Source: Kosakonia oryziphila
GTDB lineage: Bacteria > Pseudomonadota > Gammaproteobacteria > Enterobacterales > Enterobacteriaceae
Length of the DNA: 45,982 nucleotides
NCBI RefSeq assembly: GCF_900094795.1
Contig: NZ_FMBC01000038.1
Span: 1 to 45,982 of the forward strand
Reading direction: 5' to 3'
The notes beneath the pieces are model-generated. The model made no database searches. It worked only from the letters and a program-made list of their open reading frames with translations, and was not told where the DNA came from. Shown here piece by piece: positions 42,209 through 45,982 of the stretch (its first letter is position 1; the number at the start of each line of letters is the position of its first letter). A program made the translations under genes and the position numbers.

Positions 42209-42397
42209 GTGATGAAGCCGGTAGTGCTGGTGGCAAAACTCACCGGTAAGGGCCAGGATCCATGGGGCGGCGTACATGCAGAGTTTGATGCTTCCGGCAA
42301 AATTGCGCTGAAAGAGTTCAATATTATGACCGAACCTGAGCCGGCATCGCAGAATGTGGCATTGATTATTTCCGCCGAAGGTGTACAGCAGAAGTAA
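42209..42397 (+). pseudogene. yceI: C-terminal remnant of periplasmic protein YceI
   Basis: The reading frame [20 protein letters not shown], then [20 protein letters not shown], ending [13 protein letters not shown], matches about the last 60 residues of the 191-residue K-12 YceI (lipocalin-like fold). The signal peptide and first two thirds are missing, and a TGA stands directly upstream in frame. The neighbouring cytochrome-b561-like gene yceJ, present in K-12 between yceO and yceI, is not detectable. The 160 bases between the yceO remnant and this piece are AT-rich and I see no gene in them. No ribosome site is evident, so this is most likely dead sequence. Confidence 0.88.
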
Positions 42398-42402
42398 ATG
42401 AG

Positions 42403-42429
42403 CAGGAGAGAGTTTTCCCTCTCCTGTTT
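42403..42429. terminator. hairpin between yceI remnant and convergent trhO
   Basis: CAGGAGAG / CTCTCCTG with an 8-base loop; TTTG follows on the plus strand. It lies 5 bases after the yceI remnant stop and 4 before the trhO stop on the other strand. Confidence 0.6.
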
Positions 42430-42432
42430 GCG

Positions 42433-43482
42433 TTATTCCGGATCCGGAATACCCAGTTTAGTGTTCAGGCGTCCACGTGATTTGTTGAAGATTTTATTGC
42501 CATTCTCACGTCCGGCGCGGCGTTTGCGCTGCTCCTCTTCCGGCAACTTGCTCTCTTCCTGACATAATTCACTACAACAGCCTTCATATTTCTCTGCACA
42601 AGCCGGGCACTGAATAAACAACAAATGGCAACCGTCATTGCGACAATTAGTATGCGAGTCGCACGGCGCACCGCACTGGTGGCAATGGGCAATCACGTCG
42701 TCGGAAATGCGTTCCCCCATTCGCTCATCGAAAACAAAATTCTTCCCGACAAAGCGAACAGGCAACCCCTGTTCACGGGCGCGACGCGCATACTCAATGA
42801 TACCGCCTTCGATATGCCACACTTTATTAAAACCGTTGTGCTTCATCCAGGCGCTCGCCTTTTCACAACGAATACCACCGGTGCAGTACATCACAATTTT
42901 CTTGTCTTTATGCGCCTGCATCATCTCAACGGCTTTAGGTAACTGCTCGCGGAAGGTATCGGCCGGGATCTCCAGTGCGCCATCAAAATGCCCCACTTCA
43001 TATTCATAGTGGTTGCGCATATCGATAAAAATCGCCTCCGGATCGTCGAGCATAGCGTTCACTTCCGCCGCTTTCAGGTAATCACCAACATCGCTGGCGT
43101 CAAAACTCTCATCTTCAATACCGTCCGCAACAATGCGATCGCGCACTTTCATGCGCAGCACCCAGAATGATTTGCCGTCATCGTCAATGGCGATGTTCAT
43201 ACGCAGGCCATCCAGCGCCGGATCGAGGGCATAAAGAGCATCGCGAAAAGCCGGGAACTGGCTTTGCGGTACGCTGACCTGGGCATTAATCCCTTCATGG
43301 GCAAGATAAATCCGACCAAATACCTTCAGTGCGGTAAACGTCTGGTAAAGAGCATCGCGCGTTGCCTGCGGATTCATAATAGAAAAATATTTATAAAACG
43401 AGACCGTAATACGCGGCTCGGTTTCCGCAAGCATGCGCGCTTTTAATTCATCGTTAGCGATGCGGTTGTGTAACACTGGCAT
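42433..43482 (-). CDS. trhO: tRNA uridine 5-oxyacetic-acid pathway hydroxylase TrhO
   Basis: Oxygen-dependent hydroxylase that makes 5-hydroxyuridine at tRNA position 34, the first step to cmo5U; formerly yceA. The start at 43482 ([14 protein letters not shown]) gives 349 residues against 350; the longer frame upstream is not supported by homology. An N-terminal ferredoxin-like domain holds YKYFSIMNP and [14 protein letters not shown] rhodanese domain follows with the active Cys200 in [18 protein letters not shown]-terminal Cys-rich part ([28 protein letters not shown]) is typical of the family. All recognised motifs are intact. Confidence 0.96.
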   Translation of the reverse strand: MPVLHNRIANDELKARMLAETEPRITVSFYKYFSIMNPQATRDALYQTFTALKVFGRIYLAHEGINAQVSVPQSQFPAFRDALYALDPALDGLRMNIAIDDDGKSFWVLRMKVRDRIVADGIEDESFDASDVGDYLKAAEVNAMLDDPEAIFIDMRNHYEYEVGHFDGALEIPADTFREQLPKAVEMMQAHKDKKIVMYCTGGIRCEKASAWMKHNGFNKVWHIEGGIIEYARRAREQGLPVRFVGKNFVFDERMGERISDDVIAHCHQCGAPCDSHTNCRNDGCHLLFIQCPACAEKYEGCCSELCQEESKLPEEEQRKRRAGRENGNKIFNKSRGRLNTKLGIPDPE

Positions 43483-43699
43483 GGTGTACGTATCCTGCAA
43501 AGTAGAGAGTGAAAAAACGGCGGCATCATAAAGCAAATACTGATAATTTACATCCACACATTTTACGCTACATTTAATCTCAATCTGCTCATTGCGGTAT
43601 AACAATCATCGGAGAAACAGCCATTCCGTGCGCCAGGATTTTGGTAAACGCCGAAAAAGTGCGAGAATACAGGGAATTGTTGCTTAATACAGGACAGTC

Positions 43700-44620
43700 A
43701 TGACGCTTTTACCTAAATTTTCAGCCTCACTTTTACATCCTCGTTTTTGGCCCACCTGGTTTGGAATGGGTTTGCTGTGGCTGGTCGTTCAGCTCCCCTA
43801 CCCGGTCATTTATCGACTGGGATATGGTATTGGCCATCTGGCTAAACGTGTAATGAAACGCCGTGTAAAAATCGCCGAGCGCAATCTTGAACTCTGTTTC
43901 CCACAGATGCGTGCCGAAGAACGCCAGCATATGGTTGCCAAAAATTTTGAGTCAGTCGGCATGGGCGTACTGGAAACGGGCATGGCCTGGTTCTGGTCAG
44001 ATCGCCGAATGGCCCGCTGGATGGATGTATCCGGTTTTGAATATGTTCGCGATGTACAGGCACAAGGGCGCGGTATTTTACTGATTGGCGTGCATTTTCT
44101 CACTCTGGAAATGGGCGCACGTATGTTCGGTATGAATGAGCCGGGGATTGGTGTCTACAGACCGAATGATAATCCGGTTATCGATCTGGTGCAGACATGG
44201 GGCCGCATGCGCTCCAACAAAAGTATGCTCGACAGAAAAGACCTTAAAGGTATGATCCGCGCACTGAAAGCGGGCGAGGTTGTCTGGTACGCCCCGGATC
44301 ACGATTACGGTCCACGGGCCAGTGTTTTTGCTCCCTTCTTTGCCGTTGAACAGGCGGCGTCTACTTCCGGCACCTGGATGCTGGCGCGCATGTCTCAGGC
44401 AGCTATTGTACCCTTTGTTCCGCGCCGTAAGCCGGATGCGAAAGGCTATGAGTTGATCATGCTGGAGCCGGAGTACTCCCCACCGCTTGACGATGCAGAA
44501 ACGACAGCCGCCTGGATGAATAAAGTCGTGGAGCGTTGCATCATGCTGGCTCCCGAACAGTATATGTGGCTGCATCGCCGCTTTAAGACCCGCCCGGAAG
44601 GCGTTCCTTCTCGCTACTAG
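43700..44620 (+). CDS. lpxL: lipid A biosynthesis lauroyltransferase
   Basis: Adds laurate from lauroyl-ACP to Kdo2-lipid IVA at the inner membrane; formerly htrB. The 306 residues equal K-12. One N-terminal membrane segment (about 17-36, [20 protein letters not shown]) precedes the acyltransferase domain. The catalytic HX4E is His132-Glu137 in [38 protein letters not shown] and [14 protein letters not shown] are conserved. Divergent from trhO. A terminator follows. Confidence 0.97.
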   Translation: MTLLPKFSASLLHPRFWPTWFGMGLLWLVVQLPYPVIYRLGYGIGHLAKRVMKRRVKIAERNLELCFPQMRAEERQHMVAKNFESVGMGVLETGMAWFWSDRRMARWMDVSGFEYVRDVQAQGRGILLIGVHFLTLEMGARMFGMNEPGIGVYRPNDNPVIDLVQTWGRMRSNKSMLDRKDLKGMIRALKAGEVVWYAPDHDYGPRASVFAPFFAVEQAASTSGTWMLARMSQAAIVPFVPRRKPDAKGYELIMLEPEYSPPLDDAETTAAWMNKVVERCIMLAPEQYMWLHRRFKTRPEGVPSRY

Positions 44621-44627
44621 CATCTGT

Positions 44628-44660
44628 AAAGCCCGCATTTACGTATTTGCGGGCTTTTTT
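44628..44660 (+). terminator. lpxL rho-independent terminator
   Basis: GCCCGCA / TGCGGGC stem followed by six T, starting eight bases after the lpxL stop. Confidence 0.92.
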
Positions 44661-44771
44661 CATCATACAAAAATCGTCCTACACATTGCAGCAACTATTA
44701 CCTGAACTCATAATTAGCATACTTACCAATTACCCTAATGCGCGCGTTGCAACAACGCTGTACGGATAGTT

Positions 44772-44880
44772 ATGTCATCTACTGATGCCCAATAAACTGG
44801 CAGCGTAATCTTACCCTTGCCTGGTTTGGTTGTTTTCTTACTGGCACAGCCTTAAGCCTGGTCATGCCCTTCCTGCTCCG
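44772..44880 (+). pseudogene. mdtG: N-terminal remnant of MFS exporter MdtG
   Basis: In K-12, mdtG (408 residues) lies between lpxL and msyB. Here only about 30 codons remain. The frame from 44789 reads [20 protein letters not shown], then ALSLVMPFL, matching K-12 [20 protein letters not shown] and AFSLVMPFL. The ATG at 44772 is out of frame with this part by one base and reaches a stop after seven codons. After MPFL the frame gives LLRRFF and soon stops; LLRR might be what is left of the Arg-rich C-terminus, which would mean one large internal deletion. In the rest of 44881-45004 I see only the msyB leader. Confidence 0.85.
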
Positions 44881-45004
44881 TCGCTTTTTCATAATGATCA
44901 ATTTCTGTTAAATATCTGATTACCTCAGCCATCATTTGACGCTGGCGAAACCAGCGACTATAGATTTTTGCAGGTACTTTTTCTGCTACTTGAGGAGTTT
45001 TTAC

Positions 45005-45394
45005 ATGGCTGAATCCGAACTGGAGTATTACTCAACACTGTCTGAAGCAATTGATGCCGCACGGGAAATTTTTCTTGCCAATAATCCCGATATTGATGAA
45101 GACGAGATCAGTGTGCAGCAATTTAATGTGCAAAAGTATGTTCTTCAGGATGGTGACATTGCCTGGCAGGCTGAGTTCTTTGCCGATGATGAGGAACCAG
45201 GAGAGTGTCTGCCGATGCTTAGTGGCGAAGCCGCGCAAAGCGTATTTGACGGTGATTTCGACGAGATCGAAATAAGCCAGGAGTGGCAGGAAGAGAACAC
45301 GCTGCACGAATGGGACGAGGGCGAATTTCAACTTGAACCGCCGCTCGATACCGAAGAGGGTCAGGCCGCCGCAGACGAGTGGGATGAGCGCTGA
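45005..45394 (+). CDS. msyB: acidic protein MsyB
   Basis: Very acidic cytoplasmic protein, known in E. coli as a multicopy suppressor of secY and secA export defects; the mechanism is not known. The start at 45005 (MAESELEYYSTLSEAIDAAREIF) has TGAGGAG upstream and gives 129 residues against 124 in K-12. The C-terminal half (SGEAAQSVFDGDFDEIEISQEWQEENTLHEWDEGEFQLEPP) is nearly identical to K-12, and the N-terminus is a few residues longer. Its stop codon abuts that of the convergent yceK. Confidence 0.92.
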   Translation: MAESELEYYSTLSEAIDAAREIFLANNPDIDEDEISVQQFNVQKYVLQDGDIAWQAEFFADDEEPGECLPMLSGEAAQSVFDGDFDEIEISQEWQEENTLHEWDEGEFQLEPPLDTEEGQAAADEWDER

Positions 45395-45622
45395 TCACTC
45401 GTAGGGGCCGTGGTGTACATCCAGTGGCAACAGTAACGTGTCAAACACCAGTGAGAAAGGCAGATCGAGCACAGTAATATAGCGCCACGCCGAATCACGA
45501 ACATCCCATTGCACGCCGGGATAGTACTGATTTCCGTGGCCCTGTCCCGGGATAGTCCGACTGATAATGCTGCCGCAGCCGCTCAATAAACAGGCCATTA
45601 CGACACTCAGAATTACTCTCAC
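45395..45622 (-). CDS. yceK: DUF1375 lipoprotein YceK
   Basis: Predicted outer-membrane lipoprotein of unknown function. I chose the GTG start at 45622: GAGG lies six bases upstream, and the 75-residue product aligns end to end with K-12 YceK. An ATG four codons earlier (45634) is the alternative. The signal peptide VRVILSVVMACLLSGC ends in the lipobox LSGC, and SIISRTIPGQGHGNQYYPGVQWDVRDSAWRY follows almost unchanged. In K-12 opgH lies upstream; here an IS200-like element follows within 100 bases, so the native promoter region may be altered. Confidence 0.9.
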   Translation of the reverse strand: MRVILSVVMACLLSGCGSIISRTIPGQGHGNQYYPGVQWDVRDSAWRYITVLDLPFSLVFDTLLLPLDVHHGPYE

Positions 45623-45651
45623 ACCTGACCTCATCTTGCTATTTGCAGAGT

Positions 45652-45676
45652 AAAAAACCACCTGCATAGCAGGTGG
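45652..45676 (-). terminator. terminator hairpin between the IS200-like gene and yceK
   Basis: A perfect stem CCACCTGC / GCAGGTGG with a 3-base loop is followed, on the minus strand, by six T. It would stop transcription coming from the transposase gene before yceK. It may belong to the element, or be the original opgH terminator. Confidence 0.85.
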
Positions 45677-45685
45677 CATTGATTG

Positions 45686-45700
45686 CGCCCCAGAGGGGCG
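45686..45700. repeat. hairpin near the presumed right end of the IS200-like element
   Basis: CGCCCC-AGA-GGGGCG, a perfect 6-bp stem 30 bases beyond the transposase stop. IS200/IS605 elements lack terminal inverted repeats and instead use subterminal hairpins recognised by TnpA, so this is a candidate. The exact element end is not determined. Confidence 0.5.
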
Positions 45701-45730
45701 TACTTAGCTCTGACTCTGAGAGCCTTCGCT

Positions 45731-45982
45731 TCACATCTCTTTTAGCTGAAGCTGGCTCTCTTCTTGTTCGTGTTTTTCCTGATATTTCACATACCTTCTT
45801 ATCATCTCTTCATTGATACCTACGGTATCCACACGATACCCTCGCGCCCAGAAATGATTTCCCCACAATTTGCTCTTCCTCAGGTACGGAAATTTGCTGA
45901 ACAATCTCAGCGCTGTCTTTCCTTTCAAATGACCTATTACGTGTGATATCGATAATTTCGGGGGGATTTTTACTAGCAGATG
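45731..45982 (-). CDS. IS200/IS605-family transposase TnpA (C-terminal part, continues past the window)
   Basis: The frame is open to the window edge; the visible part begins HLLVKIPPKLSISHVIGHLK and ends QLQLKEM. IS200 transposases are short HUH single-strand transposases. The H at the window edge fits the second His of the HUH motif in HxHLLVKIPPK. LKGKTALRLF, the WGNHFWARGYRVDTVG stretch and the nucleophile tyrosine in RRYVKYQEKH are as in the family. No TnpB is visible on this side. Because the N-terminus lies outside, I cannot tell whether the gene is intact. Confidence 0.88.
   Translation of the reverse strand, partial: HLLVKIPPKLSISHVIGHLKGKTALRLFSKFPYLRKSKLWGNHFWARGYRVDTVGINEEMIRRYVKYQEKHEQEESQLQLKEM

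Noticed and set aside
42076-42321. Minus-strand 81-residue frame across the yceI remnant
   Set aside because: Antisense to the YceI-matching frame, no family resemblance or ribosome site.

Overview
The window is chromosomal DNA from an enterobacterium of the Escherichia / Citrobacter / Salmonella group. Almost every gene matches an E. coli K-12 counterpart recalled from memory, and gene order follows the K-12 ptsG-to-yceK segment, printed here in the opposite orientation. Core proteins (RNase E N-terminal half, FabG, AcpP) are nearly identical to K-12, but HolB, DinI, PabC and SolA are clearly diverged. The source is therefore probably not E. coli itself. Citrobacter is plausible, but the species cannot be fixed from this sequence alone.

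Layout. 1-352 holds what looks like the 5' part of a group II intron, sitting just behind the ptsG terminator. 402-14598 is the glucose permease ptsG, then ycfH-holB-tmk-mltG-pabC, the fatty-acid cluster fabF-acpP-fabG-fabD-fabH-plsX with rpmF and yceD, then yceF and rluC. 15171-18311 is rne with its long regulatory leader. 18351-20637 is a divergent LysR regulator / MFS exporter pair that is absent between rne and flgL in K-12. 20718-32218 is the complete flgBCDEFGHIJKL cluster with divergent flgAMN. 32264-36074 is murJ-mviM-yceH-rimJ. 36313-45634 carries mdtH, yceB, pyrC, dinI, bssS, solA, trhO, lpxL, msyB and yceK. The window ends inside an IS200/IS605-type transposase gene.

How the genes work together. 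ptsG feeds glucose in under Mlc, CRP and probably SgrS control. The fab/plsX block makes fatty acids for phospholipid, and lpxL adds lauroyl to lipid A. holB, tmk and pyrC serve DNA replication and nucleotide supply. rne, rluC, rimJ, rpmF and trhO serve RNA and ribosome metabolism. mltG and murJ serve the cell wall. The flg genes build rod, rings, hook and hook-filament junction, with FlgM timing the sigma-28 switch.

The most interesting part is 37.5-45 kb, which shows clustered gene decay relative to K-12. A C-terminal scrap of grxB sits directly behind mdtH. yceO is frameshifted, only the last 60 or so codons of yceI remain and yceJ is not seen, and mdtG is reduced to about 30 N-terminal codons. 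The same region holds a 272-bp element with imperfect terminal inverted repeats. It contains paired hairpins whose inner stems covary, which is internal evidence for RNA or single-stranded DNA structure. I did not find a convincing new defence or enzymatic system in the window. All comparisons with K-12 proteins are from memory, not from database searches.
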